64,000 nt of DNA from Labrys wisconsinensis (GCF_030814995.1 NZ_JAUSVX010000008.1:248001-312000), one strand, 5' to 3'. Positions 24,717-33,603 are shown, numbered from the stretch's first letter. Numbers and translations: made by a program. The notes: a model not told the origin generated them from the sequence alone.

Positions 24717-26162
24717 TCAGGCGCCGTGGCGGATCCGCACGTGCTTGAGCTGCAGGTAGCCCTCCATGCCCTCGCGTCCGTGCTCGGAGCCGATGCCGCT
24801 CTTGCGCCGCCCGCCATAGGGCGCGTTGATGGTGCCGGCGTCGACGGTGTTGATCGCGACGCTGCCGAAGGACAGGCGCCGCCCGAGGGCGAAGATCTCG
24901 CCGGCATCGCGCGCATAGGCATAGGCGGCCAGGCCATAGGGGGAGGCGTTGGCGAGGGCGACGGCTTCGTCCAGCGTGTCGCAGGCGCTGACCCCGACCA
25001 CGGGGCCGAAGGTCTCGGCCTGCATCACCAGCATGTCCGGCGTGCAGTCGGCCAGCACGGTCGGCTCGTAGAAATGGCCGACGGGGCGGCCCTCCGGGCG
25101 CCGGCCGCCGCAGGCCAGCCGCGCGCCCTTGGCGAGGGCGTCCTCGACATGGCCGCGGACCTTGGCCAGGCCCGCGGCATTGGTCATCGGGCCGAGGTCG
25201 GCGGCCGGGTCGTCGATGCCGTCGGCGATGACGAGGCGGCGCGTCGCCGCGACGAGGTCGGCGACGAAGCGCTCGTAGTGCGGGCGGTGGACATAGATGC
25301 GGTTGATGGCGATGCAGACCTGGCCCATGTTGCGGAAGCTGCGGCGCACCGCGCCCTTGACCGCGGCGTCGAGATCGGCGCTGGGCGCCACGATCAGCGG
25401 GCAGTTGCCGCCGAGCTCGAGCGACACCGACTTGATGCCGCCCATGGTGCGGAAGATCGCCTCGCCCACCGCGAGCGACCCGGTGAAGGCGATCTTGTCC
25501 ACGTCGGGATGCGACACCAGCGCCTGGCCGGTGCGGCCGTCGCCGATGACGAGGTTGACGACGCCCGGCGGCAGGCCGGCCTCGTGCAGGCAATCGATCA
25601 CGCCGATGGCCGAGAGCGGCGTCCATTCCGAGGGCTTGACCACCAGCGTGCAGCCGGCGGCGAGGCCGGCGCCGAGCTTCCAGCCGATCAGCTCGACCGG
25701 ATAGTTCCAGGGCGCGATCGCCGCGGCGACGCCGATCGGCTCCTTCTCCACCAGGCTGAGATGGCCGGCCTCCTCGTTCGGCGCGGTGTAGCCGAGGATG
25801 CGCACGGCTTCCTCGGCATAGTAGCCGAAGGTCTTGGCGAGCTTGTCGACCTCGCCGAGCGCCTCGTTGAGCGGCTTGCCCTGCTCTCGGGTCATGGCAC
25901 GGGCGATCGGCTCGCGGGCGGCGGCGACGCGGCCGGCCGCCCGGCGCAGGATCTCGGCACGGCGATGCGGGCCGAGGTCGCGCCAGGCGGGAAAGGCCTG
26001 CCGCGCCGCTGCGACGGCCTGGTCGACCAGGGCCGCGCCGGATTGCGGGACGCGGGCGATCACCGCCTCCGTGGCGGGATTGGCCACGTCGAGCCATTCC
26101 GTCACGCCCTCCGCGGTCCAGCGGCCGTCGATATAGTTCGCGTGGGTCTTCACGTCCGTCAT
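24717..26162 (-). CDS. NAD(P)-dependent aldehyde dehydrogenase
   Basis: The protein has 481 residues, full length. Asn153 (PWNYP), Glu249 (LELGGN) and the nucleophile Cys283 (NMGQVCIAIN) are all present. TGSLAVGEAIFRTMG is the cofactor region. It oxidises an aldehyde, probably sugar-derived, to the acid. It starts 130 bp from the permease stop and has its own copy of the 11-bp operator, so it probably begins a second transcript that includes the kinase, phosphatase, regulator and rpiA. Confidence 0.9.
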   Translation of the reverse strand: MTDVKTHANYIDGRWTAEGVTEWLDVANPATEAVIARVPQSGAALVDQAVAAARQAFPAWRDLGPHRRAEILRRAAGRVAAAREPIARAMTREQGKPLNEALGEVDKLAKTFGYYAEEAVRILGYTAPNEEAGHLSLVEKEPIGVAAAIAPWNYPVELIGWKLGAGLAAGCTLVVKPSEWTPLSAIGVIDCLHEAGLPPGVVNLVIGDGRTGQALVSHPDVDKIAFTGSLAVGEAIFRTMGGIKSVSLELGGNCPLIVAPSADLDAAVKGAVRRSFRNMGQVCIAINRIYVHRPHYERFVADLVAATRRLVIADGIDDPAADLGPMTNAAGLAKVRGHVEDALAKGARLACGGRRPEGRPVGHFYEPTVLADCTPDMLVMQAETFGPVVGVSACDTLDEAVALANASPYGLAAYAYARDAGEIFALGRRLSFGSVAINTVDAGTINAPYGGRRKSGIGSEHGREGMEGYLQLKHVRIRHGA

Positions 26163-26245
26163 GCCGGGCCTCGGGACAGGGGATGCGCTCGACCGCCGCG
26201 ACGCGGGACGGGAGAGCGGCTGTTCGGCGCAAGCGCCACCATGTC

Positions 26246-26256
26246 TAGAAAAACTA
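26246..26256. promoter_or_regulatory. Putative RpiR operator before the aldehyde dehydrogenase gene
   Basis: TAGAAAAACTA here is the exact reverse complement of TAGTTTTTCTA at 30230-30240, upstream of the binding-protein gene. It lies 84 bp ahead of the aldehyde dehydrogenase start, in the only sizeable gap inside the locus. Sharing an A/T-rich 11-mer between two promoters of one pathway in GC-rich DNA suggests a common regulator. Confidence 0.55.
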
Positions 26257-26291
26257 CGTCGTTTGGCAAGTTCATCGTTGCCGCCATCGCG

Positions 26292-27311
26292 TCACCGCCC
26301 GGCCGACATGCGCACGCGGACGGCGTCGATGGCGACGGCGACGAAGATCATCAGCCCGCCGATCATGCCGACATAGAAGGAGGGGAAGCTGACCACGGCC
26401 AGGCCCGCCTGGATGACGGTCAGCAGCAGCACGCCGCCGAGGATGCCGACGACCGAGCCGCGCCCGCCGAACACGCTGACCCCGCCGATGATCGGCGCGG
26501 CGATGGAATAGAGCAGGAAGCCCTCGCCCTGGTTGGAGGTGATCGCCATCTGCCAGGCCGCCAGGAGGTAGCCGGCAATGCCGGCCAGCAGGCCCGAGAC
26601 GGTGAAGGCGATGATCTTGATGCGCTCGACGCGGATGCCGGCCGCGGCGGAGGCGGCCGCGTTGCCGCCGACGGCATAGATGCTGCGGCCGAGCACGGTG
26701 CGCCGCAGCATGACGGCGACCGCCGCCAGGCAGGCGACGAAGACGAGCGGCATGATCGGCCAGGTGGCGATGGAGGCCTGCCCGATCCAGGTATAGGCGT
26801 CGGGCATGTTGGCGATGGTGTTGCCTTCGGTGATCGCCAGCAGCGCGCCCTGGAGGATGATCATCATCGCCAGGGTCTCGATCAGCGACACCATGCGCAG
26901 GCGCGTCACGCACAGCCCGTTGAACAGGCCGACCGCGGCGCCGGCCGCGATGCCGATGAGGATGCCGGCCCACCAGGGCGCGCCGTGGCCGATCGCCAGC
27001 GCGCCGAGGACGGAGGAGAAGCCCATGTTGGCGGCGATCGACAGGTCGATCTCGGCGACCAGCAGCGGCAGCGAGATGGCGAGGGCGAGCAGCCCCAGCA
27101 CCGTCGCCTGCACCATGATGTTCTGCATGTTGTTGATCGTGAAGAAATAAGGATTGAACAGCCCGAAGATCACGATCAGGCCCAGCAGCCAGAACCACAC
27201 GACGTTCTGCAGGAGCCAGTGCAGCGTCGCAGCCCGGCCGCTGCGGCCGGGACGGCCGGACGCCGCATCCCGGATTGCGGATCCGGCCTCGAGGGAGGCT
27301 CCGTCGGTCAT
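26292..27311 (-). CDS. Sugar ABC transporter permease (RbsC type)
   Basis: The protein has 339 residues with about nine or ten membrane helices. LLVAEIDLSIAANMGFSSVLGA and the GGNAAASAAAGIRVERIKIIAF loop with its downstream glycine-rich IIGGVSVFGGRGSVVGILGGVLL are hallmarks of ribose/xylose-type permeases. It overlaps the ATPase stop by 4 bp and would form the homodimeric inner-membrane channel. Confidence 0.92.
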   Translation of the reverse strand: MTDGASLEAGSAIRDAASGRPGRSGRAATLHWLLQNVVWFWLLGLIVIFGLFNPYFFTINNMQNIMVQATVLGLLALAISLPLLVAEIDLSIAANMGFSSVLGALAIGHGAPWWAGILIGIAAGAAVGLFNGLCVTRLRMVSLIETLAMMIILQGALLAITEGNTIANMPDAYTWIGQASIATWPIMPLVFVACLAAVAVMLRRTVLGRSIYAVGGNAAASAAAGIRVERIKIIAFTVSGLLAGIAGYLLAAWQMAITSNQGEGFLLYSIAAPIIGGVSVFGGRGSVVGILGGVLLLTVIQAGLAVVSFPSFYVGMIGGLMIFVAVAIDAVRVRMSAGR

Positions 27312-28912
27312 GGCTGGCTGGCTCCCTTGCCGGCGCCGGCGCTGCGGTCGAAGGCCGCGGCGCGCAGGCGCTCCTTGGTGATGTCGGACCCGGTGAGGCT
27401 TTCCACGATCGACCCGCCGGAGAAGACGCAGACCCGGTCCACCACCCGCACCATCTCGTCGAGGTCGGTGGTGATGATGATCACGCTCATGCCCTGCGCC
27501 GTCAGGGCGTCGATCTGCCGGTGCACGTCCTCCTTGACCCCGACGTCGATGCCGCGCGTCGGCTCGTCGAGGACGAGCAGCCCGGGGCTGGTGGCGATGA
27601 CGCGACCCAGGCAGACCTTCTGCTGGTTGCCGCCGCTGAGGGCGTCGGCCGGCGTCTGCGGACCCGGCGCCTTGATGCCCATGCGCCGGAAGACGGCATG
27701 GGCGGTCTCCTCCTCGCGGCGCATGTCGATCCAGCCCAGAGAGGAGAGGGCGTCCAGGCTCGACATCACCAGGTTGTCGCGGATCGAGCGGATGCCGACG
27801 AGGCCGTCGCGCCGCCGGTCGTCGGAGAGATAGGCGATGCCGGCACGGAAGGCCTCGCGCGGGTCGCGCGGCATCGGCGCGGCGCCGGACGCGCCCGGCA
27901 CGAAGACGCTGCCGGATCGCGCCGGGCCGGACGCGTCCGGCACGAAGACGCTGCCGGATCGCGCCGGGGGGAAGCCGAACAGGCAGCGGGCGAAGTCCTT
28001 GGCGCCGGAGCCGGGCAGCCCGGCGAAGCCGACGATCTCGCCGGGCGCGATGGCGAAGTCCGCCACGGCGACGCCGGGCGCGCGCACGTCGCGGAACTGG
28101 AAGCCGCCTTCGCGCGGCAGGCTCTGCGGGGAGCGCCTGACGCGGTGGAACAGCGCAAGGTCGCGGCCGAGCACCATTTCCGAGAGCCGGTCGGAATCGA
28201 GCCGGCCGACGTCGCTGCTCTCACCGGCGAGGGCGCCGTCGCGCAGCACCGACACGGCGTCGCAGATCTCGAGGATCTCCTCGTTGTAGTGCGAGATGAA
28301 GACGAAGGTGACGCCTCGGGCCTTGAGCTCGCGCATGAAGTCGAAGAGCCGGTTGCGATCGGCGACGGTCAGCGACGTGGTCGGCTCGTCCAGGATGATC
28401 ACCTCGCCGCCGCTGAACAGGGCGCGCAGGATGTTCAGCTTGCGCTTTTCCACGGCACCGAGCCCGCCGGCCGGCGCATCGGGGGCGATGCCGGCGCCCT
28501 CGAGCATGCGCGTCGCCTCGCGCCGCAGCGCCCTGCGGTCGATGAAGCCGCGGCGCGCCGGCCAGCGGCCGAGCAGCAGGTTGTCCTCGACGCTGAGCTG
28601 GTCGACGATCATCGGCTCCTGCGTGACCAGGAACACGCCCGACCGCTCCATGCTCTTGACGTCCTGGCCCGCGACCTGGCGGTCGCCGAGCCAGATCTGG
28701 CCACTGGTCGGCGTGCGCATGCCCGAGATCAGGCCGACCAGCGTGCTCTTGCCCGCGCCATTCTCGCCGAGCAGGCCGTGGATGCTGCCGCGGCGGACCG
28801 AGAGCGAGACGCCCTTGAGCGCCTGCACGCCGCCATAGGTCTTGACCAGGCCCTCGGCCCGCAGGACGACCTCGGCCGGGGCGCCGGCCGGCTGGCGCGC
28901 CGCCGGCGTCAC
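27308..28912 (-). CDS. Sugar ABC transporter ATP-binding protein (double domain)
   Basis: The protein has 534 residues with two ABC cassettes. Domain 1 has Walker A GLLGENGAGKST and Walker B VIILDEPTTSL but a degenerate signature (LGAVEKRKLNILRAL). Domain 2 has a weak P-loop (GLPGSGAKDF) but a good signature LSGGNQQKV. This asymmetry is normal for RbsA-type ATPases. The GTG start at 28912 was chosen because GGAGG lies 6 nt upstream; the frame runs on through a very GC-rich spacer. Domain 2 contains a 14-residue tandem duplication. Confidence 0.9.
   Translation of the reverse strand: MTPAARQPAGAPAEVVLRAEGLVKTYGGVQALKGVSLSVRRGSIHGLLGENGAGKSTLVGLISGMRTPTSGQIWLGDRQVAGQDVKSMERSGVFLVTQEPMIVDQLSVEDNLLLGRWPARRGFIDRRALRREATRMLEGAGIAPDAPAGGLGAVEKRKLNILRALFSGGEVIILDEPTTSLTVADRNRLFDFMRELKARGVTFVFISHYNEEILEICDAVSVLRDGALAGESSDVGRLDSDRLSEMVLGRDLALFHRVRRSPQSLPREGGFQFRDVRAPGVAVADFAIAPGEIVGFAGLPGSGAKDFARCLFGFPPARSGSVFVPDASGPARSGSVFVPGASGAAPMPRDPREAFRAGIAYLSDDRRRDGLVGIRSIRDNLVMSSLDALSSLGWIDMRREEETAHAVFRRMGIKAPGPQTPADALSGGNQQKVCLGRVIATSPGLLVLDEPTRGIDVGVKEDVHRQIDALTAQGMSVIIITTDLDEMVRVVDRVCVFSGGSIVESLTGSDITKERLRAAAFDRSAGAGKGASQP
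27883..27968 (-). repeat. 42-bp in-frame tandem duplication inside the sugar ATPase
   Basis: Thirty identical bases starting GGCACGAAGACGCTG occur at 27897-27926 and 27939-27968 (period 42). In protein they give SGSVFVPDASGPAR followed by SGSVFVPGASGAAP. The repeat lies just after the second P-loop, where other family members have a short surface loop. It keeps the frame. Confidence 0.75.
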
Positions 28913-29069
28913 GGCCGGCCTCCGCGGCGCGGGCCCGGCGGACCCTGCCGGCCGGCCGGCGGAGCGGGGGGGCGTCCATCGGCCGGGCGGGCGCCGTGCC
29001 GCAGGGGAGAGCGGGCAGGCGCCGCGCCGGCGCGGCCCCGCGCTGCGCCGGACGGGAGGAGCGGCAGGC

Positions 29070-30158
29070 TCATTTGTAGCGCAGGCCCCAGTCGTTATAG
29101 GCGATGTTGCCCCACATGCGCTTGTCGTCGACATTGCTCTTGTCGATGATGAAGGGGGCGATGATGAGCGAGGGGCCGGTGATGGAATCGGTGATCACGG
29201 CCCGCTCCCAGAAATATTTCTTGTTCTCATAAGGGCCGATCGGCACCGGCTGCTGCTTCATCGCATATTTGGCCAGCATCTCGACGGTGATCTCGGCATA
29301 GGCGATCGGATCCTGCGCCACCGAGGCGTCCATGTGGCCCTCGCGGATCCATTGATGGGCGATCGGCTCGCCGTCGATGTTGACGAAGATGACGTGGCCG
29401 TCCTCGCCCACCGTCTTCCAGCGGTTCTTCTGCTGCAGGGCGGTGACGATGCCGCGCGAGGGCGTGTCGCTCGGGGCGTGCACGGCGTCGAGGTCGGGGA
29501 CCTCGGCGAGGGTGGCGAGCGTCACCGCCTGCATCTTGTCGATCTTGCCCTCGGTCGGACGGCTGAACAGCTTGACGTCGGGATATTTCTGCATGGTCGC
29601 CTCGAACCCCTCCTTGCGCAGGCGCCAGGCGACGCTCTGCAAGGCGCCGTAGCAGTTCAGCACCGTGCCCTTGGCCGAGCCGTGCTTGGCGGTGAGGAGC
29701 TTGACGATCTGCTCGGCGGCCATGGCGCCGCCCTGATAGTTGTCGAAGTCGACGGTGACCGCCACCTGGCCGTCGAGGGCGGGCGTGTCGATGATACCGA
29801 CGGGGATGTTCTTGGCGTTGTAGCGCTTGATGGCGCTGGCGATGGCCTGGCTGTCGATCGGGTCGGAGATGATGGCGGCCGGGTTCTTCAGGAGCAGGTT
29901 CTGCCACTGCTCCAGCTGGCGGGTGTTGTCGAAATTGGCGTTGACGGCCTGGAACTCCCAGCCCTGCGCCTCGACCGCGCGCTTGACCGCCTCTTCCTGG
30001 GCGACGAAGAAATAATAGTCGAGGCTCTTGTTGCTGTAGGGCACGAAGGGCTTGGCCTGGGCGAGCGCAGCGCGCGCGCCGCCGGCCAGGGCGATGCCGG
30101 CAGCCGCTGCGCCCTTCAGGAAGGCACGGCGGGACGATCGGAAAAGCTCCGCTGACAT
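29070..30158 (-). CDS. Sugar ABC transporter substrate-binding protein (Tat signal)
   Basis: The protein has 362 residues. The N-terminus SSRRAFLKGAAAAGIALAGG is a twin-arginine signal, so it is exported folded to the periplasm. The mature part is a type I binding protein (YFFVAQEEAVKRAVEAQGWE; NNTRQLEQW-like hinge; IISDPIDSQAIASAIKRYNAKNIPVGIIDTP). GGAGGAAAC precedes ATG 30158. It opens the transport operon. A 157-bp, extremely GC-rich spacer separates it from the ATPase. The ligand is probably a sugar or polyol. Confidence 0.92.
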   Translation of the reverse strand: MSAELFRSSRRAFLKGAAAAGIALAGGARAALAQAKPFVPYSNKSLDYYFFVAQEEAVKRAVEAQGWEFQAVNANFDNTRQLEQWQNLLLKNPAAIISDPIDSQAIASAIKRYNAKNIPVGIIDTPALDGQVAVTVDFDNYQGGAMAAEQIVKLLTAKHGSAKGTVLNCYGALQSVAWRLRKEGFEATMQKYPDVKLFSRPTEGKIDKMQAVTLATLAEVPDLDAVHAPSDTPSRGIVTALQQKNRWKTVGEDGHVIFVNIDGEPIAHQWIREGHMDASVAQDPIAYAEITVEMLAKYAMKQQPVPIGPYENKKYFWERAVITDSITGPSLIIAPFIIDKSNVDDKRMWGNIAYNDWGLRYK

Positions 30159-30216
30159 GATGTTTCCTCCGATTTGAGCGGTTGTCTCGCTCACGGCCGA
30201 TCCGGGCGGCCTGTTG

Positions 30217-30240
30217 TAGTTTGACTATCTAGTTTTTCTA
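30217..30240. promoter_or_regulatory. Tandem putative RpiR operators at the sugar transport operon
   Basis: TAGTTTGACTA (30217-30227) and TAGTTTTTCTA (30230-30240) lie 13 bp apart, about 60-80 bp upstream of the binding-protein start. The second is repeated, inverted, at 26246-26256. Both keep TAGTTT and CTA arms. Assignment to the operon's RpiR protein is inferred. Confidence 0.55.
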
Positions 30241-30301
30241 CGTTTTCGGAATCGTGTCAAGCGCTCCTGCCGGCGCGGGGCGGGCCGAGCGGCGCCGCGC
30301 A

Positions 30302-30330
30302 AACGAAAATGGCCGGGGAAGGCCCGGCCA
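30302..30330 (-). terminator. Rho-independent terminator after ctrA
   Basis: On the minus strand TGGCCGGG pairs with CCCGGCCA (30323-30330 and 30310-30317) around a 5-nt loop. It is followed by ATTTTCGTTT, a short T-rich tract. It lies 29 bp past the ctrA stop. Confidence 0.65.
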
Positions 30331-30358
30331 CGGCGCTCATTTCGGAGGAGGGGGGACT

Positions 30359-31060
30359 TCAGACGGCCATGCGCACGTCGTCGTCATGGGGCTCGCGCAG
30401 CACGTAGCCGCGGCCCCAGACGGTCTCGATGTAGTTCTTGCCGGCAGTGGCGTTGGCCAGCTTCTTGCGCAGCTTGCAGATGAAGACGTCGATGATCTTC
30501 AGCTCCGGCTCGTCCATGCCGCCATAGAGATGGTTGAGGAACATCTCCTTGGTGAGCGTCGTGCCCTTGCGCAGCGAGAGCAGCTCCAGCATCTGGTATT
30601 CCTTGCCGGTCAGATGCACGCGGTTGCCGGAGACTTCCACGGTCTTGGTGTCGAGGTTGACGATGAGGTCGCCGGTGGCGATCACCGACTGGGCATGGCC
30701 CTTGGAGCGGCGGACGATGGCGTGGATGCGGGCGACCAGCTCGTCCTTGTGGAAGGGCTTGGTCAGGTAGTCGTCGGCGCCGAAGCCCAGGCCCTTGACC
30801 TTGTCCTCGATGCCGGCGAGGCCGGACAGGATCAGGATCGGCGTCTTCACCTTGGCCACGCGCAGGGAGCGCAGCACCTCGTAGCCCGACATGTCGGGCA
30901 GGTTCAGATCGAGGAGGATGATGTCGTAGTCATAGAGCTTGCCCAGATCGACGCCTTCCTCCCCGAGGTCGGTCGTGTAGACGTTGAAGCTCTCCGACTT
31001 GAGCATCAGTTCGATGCTCTGTGCCGTCGCGCTGTCGTCTTCGATCAGAAGTACGCGCAT
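30359..31060 (-). CDS. ctrA: Cell-cycle master response regulator CtrA
   Basis: The protein has 233 residues. Residues 1-120 are a receiver with phospho-acceptor Asp51 ([14 protein letters not shown]) and Lys in [10 protein letters not shown]. Residues ~130-230 are an OmpR winged helix ending [62 protein letters not shown] is near-invariant in alphaproteobacterial CtrA. CckA-ChpT phosphorylates it, and it controls division, replication and motility genes. ATG 31060 was chosen by alignment to the family start. chpT is 9 kb away. Confidence 0.97.
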   Translation of the reverse strand: MRVLLIEDDSATAQSIELMLKSESFNVYTTDLGEEGVDLGKLYDYDIILLDLNLPDMSGYEVLRSLRVAKVKTPILILSGLAGIEDKVKGLGFGADDYLTKPFHKDELVARIHAIVRRSKGHAQSVIATGDLIVNLDTKTVEVSGNRVHLTGKEYQMLELLSLRKGTTLTKEMFLNHLYGGMDEPELKIIDVFICKLRKKLANATAGKNYIETVWGRGYVLREPHDDDVRMAV

Positions 31061-31433
31061 CTCAATCCCCCACCGCGGCCCCGAGGGTCGCCAGTCCGGC
31101 CGCAACTCGCGGACGGAACGGTGAATCCGCCTCGACGATGATTACCGGCAACGCTACCCCCCAATGGTTAACAAATTCTGATTCTTCGCGGCAAGCCAAA
31201 CCTCGCGTTTCATGCGAAAATCGCCGTAACGCCTTGCCGTGAAGAGGAATTTGCTGGGGTGCCGTCCTCATCTCGAACATTAAGAAAAAACCGTAAGTGA
31301 TTCAGCCGACTCGGCCCTTCACCAATTCCTTGACGAATGAGGTTTCCGATCCGTTGATCATCCACTCCGATCATTAAGGAGGCGGGTAAATTAAAGGTTA
31401 CCGTTTGAATCGGTGGCGAAATGATTCGCTGAT
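31061..31433. promoter_or_regulatory. ctrA-fliI divergent control region with six GANTC sites
   Basis: GANTC sites, the target of the cell-cycle methylase CcrM, start at 31123, 31180, 31299, 31308, 31407 and 31423. By a rough base-composition estimate about one would be expected. ATGGTTAA at 31164-31171 is, on the ctrA strand, TTAACCAT, a CtrA half-site. The region is markedly A/T-rich for this genome. CcrM control of ctrA is established in Caulobacter; the parallel here is inferred. Confidence 0.7.
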
Positions 31434-32813
31434 GTGGCCGGGCGGCGCGGGTGCCGGGTCCGGGGCGGCGGGAAGGGCGGGCATTTGGGCATCGGGGCGC
31501 TGATCGACGAGGTCGCCGGGCTGCCGGAGGTGACGGTCTACGGCCGCGTCGCCGCGGTGCGCGGCCTGATGGTGGAGATCGCCGGCCCCGTGCACGCCAT
31601 GACGGTGGGGGGGCGGGTCACCATCGAGATCGCCCGCGAGCGCGCGGTGCCCTGCGAGGTGGTCGGCTTCGAGGGCGAGCGGGCGCTGGCGCTGCCCTTC
31701 GGGGCGCTCGACGGCGTCCGGCGCGGCTGCAAGGCGAGCGTCGGCGCCACCTCGGCCGGGGTCCGGCCCAGCGAGGCCTGGCTCGGGCGGGTGGTCAACG
31801 CCCTGGGCGAGCCGATCGACGGCAAGGGGCCGCTGCCCACGGGCGGCACGCTCTACCCCTTCCGGGCCCTGCCGCCGCCGGCCCACACGCGCAGGCGGGT
31901 CGGCGCGCCCCTCGATCTCGGCGTGCGGGCGCTCAACGCCTTCGCCACCTGCTGCCGCGGCCAGCGCATGGGCATCTTCGCCGGCTCCGGCGTCGGCAAG
32001 TCGGTGCTCCTGTCGATGCTGGCGCGCAACGTCGCCTCCGGCGTCTCGGTCATCGGCCTGGTTGGCGAGCGCGGCCGCGAGGTGCAGGAATTCCTGCAGG
32101 ACGACCTCGGCGAGGAGGGCCTGTCGCGCTCGGTGGTGGTGGTGGCGACCTCGGACGAGACGGCGCTGATGCGCCGCAATGCCGCCTATCTCACCCTGGC
32201 GCTGGCCGAATATTTCCGCGACATCGGCCGGGACGTGCTGTGCATGATCGACAGCATCACACGCTTCGCCATGGCCCAGCGCGAGATCGGCCTGTCCGCC
32301 GGCGAGCCGCCGACCGCCAAGGGCTACACGCCGACGGTGTTCTCCGAGCTGCCGCGCCTCCTGGAGCGGGCCGGGCCGGGGGCGGGCGAGGGCACCGTCA
32401 CCGGCGTCTTCACCGTGCTGGTCGACGGCGACGACCACAACGAGCCGGTGGCGGATGCGGTGCGCGGCATCCTCGACGGCCACATCGTCATGGAGCGCGC
32501 CATCGCCGAGCGCGGGCGCTATCCCGCCATCAACGTGCTCAAGACGGTGTCGCGCACCATGCCGCGCGCCACCGATCCCGACTTCGTCGAGACGGTGCGC
32601 CGGGCCAAGCAGATCATGGCCACCCATGCCGACATGGAGGAGCTGATCCGCCTCGGCGCCTACCGCCAGGGATCGAGCGCGGAGGTCGACGAGGCCATCC
32701 GGCTGATGCCCGATTTCGAGGCTTTTCTGAGACAGGGTAAGGAAGAATTCACGTCCATGCGCGATGGTTATCTCCGTCTGGCCGACATTGTCGCCGGCCG
32801 GTCTTCGCCGTGA
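31434..32813 (+). CDS. fliI: Flagellar export ATPase FliI
   Basis: The protein has 459 residues. Walker A is [10 protein letters not shown] (~181-190). [37 protein letters not shown] and the [25 protein letters not shown] signature are all present. FliI is the hexameric ATPase that feeds substrates to the flagellar export gate. GTG 31434 is given as start, but TTG 31485 ([10 protein letters not shown]) has a better Shine-Dalgarno (GGAAGGG) and may be the true one. It diverges from ctrA and is followed by fliJ. Confidence 0.95.
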   Translation: MAGRRGCRVRGGGKGGHLGIGALIDEVAGLPEVTVYGRVAAVRGLMVEIAGPVHAMTVGGRVTIEIARERAVPCEVVGFEGERALALPFGALDGVRRGCKASVGATSAGVRPSEAWLGRVVNALGEPIDGKGPLPTGGTLYPFRALPPPAHTRRRVGAPLDLGVRALNAFATCCRGQRMGIFAGSGVGKSVLLSMLARNVASGVSVIGLVGERGREVQEFLQDDLGEEGLSRSVVVVATSDETALMRRNAAYLTLALAEYFRDIGRDVLCMIDSITRFAMAQREIGLSAGEPPTAKGYTPTVFSELPRLLERAGPGAGEGTVTGVFTVLVDGDDHNEPVADAVRGILDGHIVMERAIAERGRYPAINVLKTVSRTMPRATDPDFVETVRRAKQIMATHADMEELIRLGAYRQGSSAEVDEAIRLMPDFEAFLRQGKEEFTSMRDGYLRLADIVAGRSSP

Positions 32814-32851
32814 ACGGGTCCTGCCGCGACGGCCGAATGGAGTGAATTGTG

Positions 32852-33265
32852 ATGAAGTCGCGCGAGACCCTAATCCGGCTGAAACGCTTCCAAGTGGACG
32901 AGAAGCGCCGGCAGGTCACGCAGATCGAGACGATGATTGCCGAGTTTGAGCGCATGGCGGCCGAGCTCGACCGCGAAATCCGCCAGGAGGAGCAGAAGGC
33001 GGGCATCACGGACACGGCCCATTTCGCCTACCCCACCTATGCGCGCGCGGCCATGGTGCGGCGCGACAACCTGCTCAATTCCGCCGGCGACCTGAAGGCC
33101 AAGCTGGATGCCGCCAAGGCCGCCCTGGCCGAGGCGTTCGAGGAGCTCAAGAAGGTCGAGATCCTGGAAGACCGGGAGAAGGCCAGCGAGCGCGCGGTCG
33201 AGGCCCAGCGCGAGCAGGCCGAGATGGACCGCATCGGCCTCACGCGCGGCCATAACAGGGCCTGA
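32852..33265 (+). CDS. fliJ: Flagellar export chaperone/stalk protein FliJ
   Basis: The protein has 137 residues. It is almost wholly a charged alpha-helical coiled coil (LIRLKRFQVDEKRRQVTQIETMIAEFERMAAELDREI...), which is diagnostic of FliJ. It sits in the pore of the FliI ring. It begins 39 bp after fliI and is presumably co-transcribed. Confidence 0.88.
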   Translation: MKSRETLIRLKRFQVDEKRRQVTQIETMIAEFERMAAELDREIRQEEQKAGITDTAHFAYPTYARAAMVRRDNLLNSAGDLKAKLDAAKAALAEAFEELKKVEILEDREKASERAVEAQREQAEMDRIGLTRGHNRA

Positions 33266-33388
33266 GCCGTCGTTCGGGAAGAGGTGAGCGGGTCTGTCGG
33301 GGCTGGGACGGCCCCTGATACTGGATCTTGGCCGGCGCTCTCGTCGTTTCCGCCGGTGTTCGCTACGAAATCGAACGATTTCGTCGGG

Positions 33389-33482
33389 ATGGCCGGGTCA
33401 AGCCCGGCCATGACGCGGAGCTTCCTGAGTACGGACGGCACCCCCAACCTCGACCGTCATGGGCGGACTTGATCCGCCCATC
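33389..33482. repeat. Two dispersed-type palindromes in a 338-bp gene-free gap
   Basis: ATGGCCGGG-TCAAG-CCCGGCCAT lies at 33389-33411, and ATGGGCGGA-CTTGA-TCCGCCCAT at 33460-33482. Both are perfect 9-bp stems with 5-nt loops containing the same TCAAG or its complement. Short elements of this form are widely scattered between genes in Hyphomicrobiales. The gap 33266-33603 between fliJ and the sulfotransferase-like gene holds nothing else I can support. Confidence 0.7.
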
Positions 33483-33603
33483 CACGCGAACACCGGTGGG
33501 GTCGAGCAAGGCGGCCACCGGGACTCGTCCCCGTGCGCGCCAACATAGGGCCTTGCCTGCGGGACAGGCGTTCACATGATCTGCGCGACTTCCGCCGCTC
33601 CGC

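Noticed and set aside
23241-27833. A 1530-residue open frame on the plus strand across the catabolic locus
   Set aside because: It is antisense to clearly identified kinase, dehydrogenase, permease and ATPase genes. Its composition is the usual GC-rich shadow, with no recognisable domain.
31374-31405. A full CtrA box (TTAA-N7-TTAA) before fliI
   Set aside because: Two TTAA words are present but the spacing is wrong; neither has a partner at N7.
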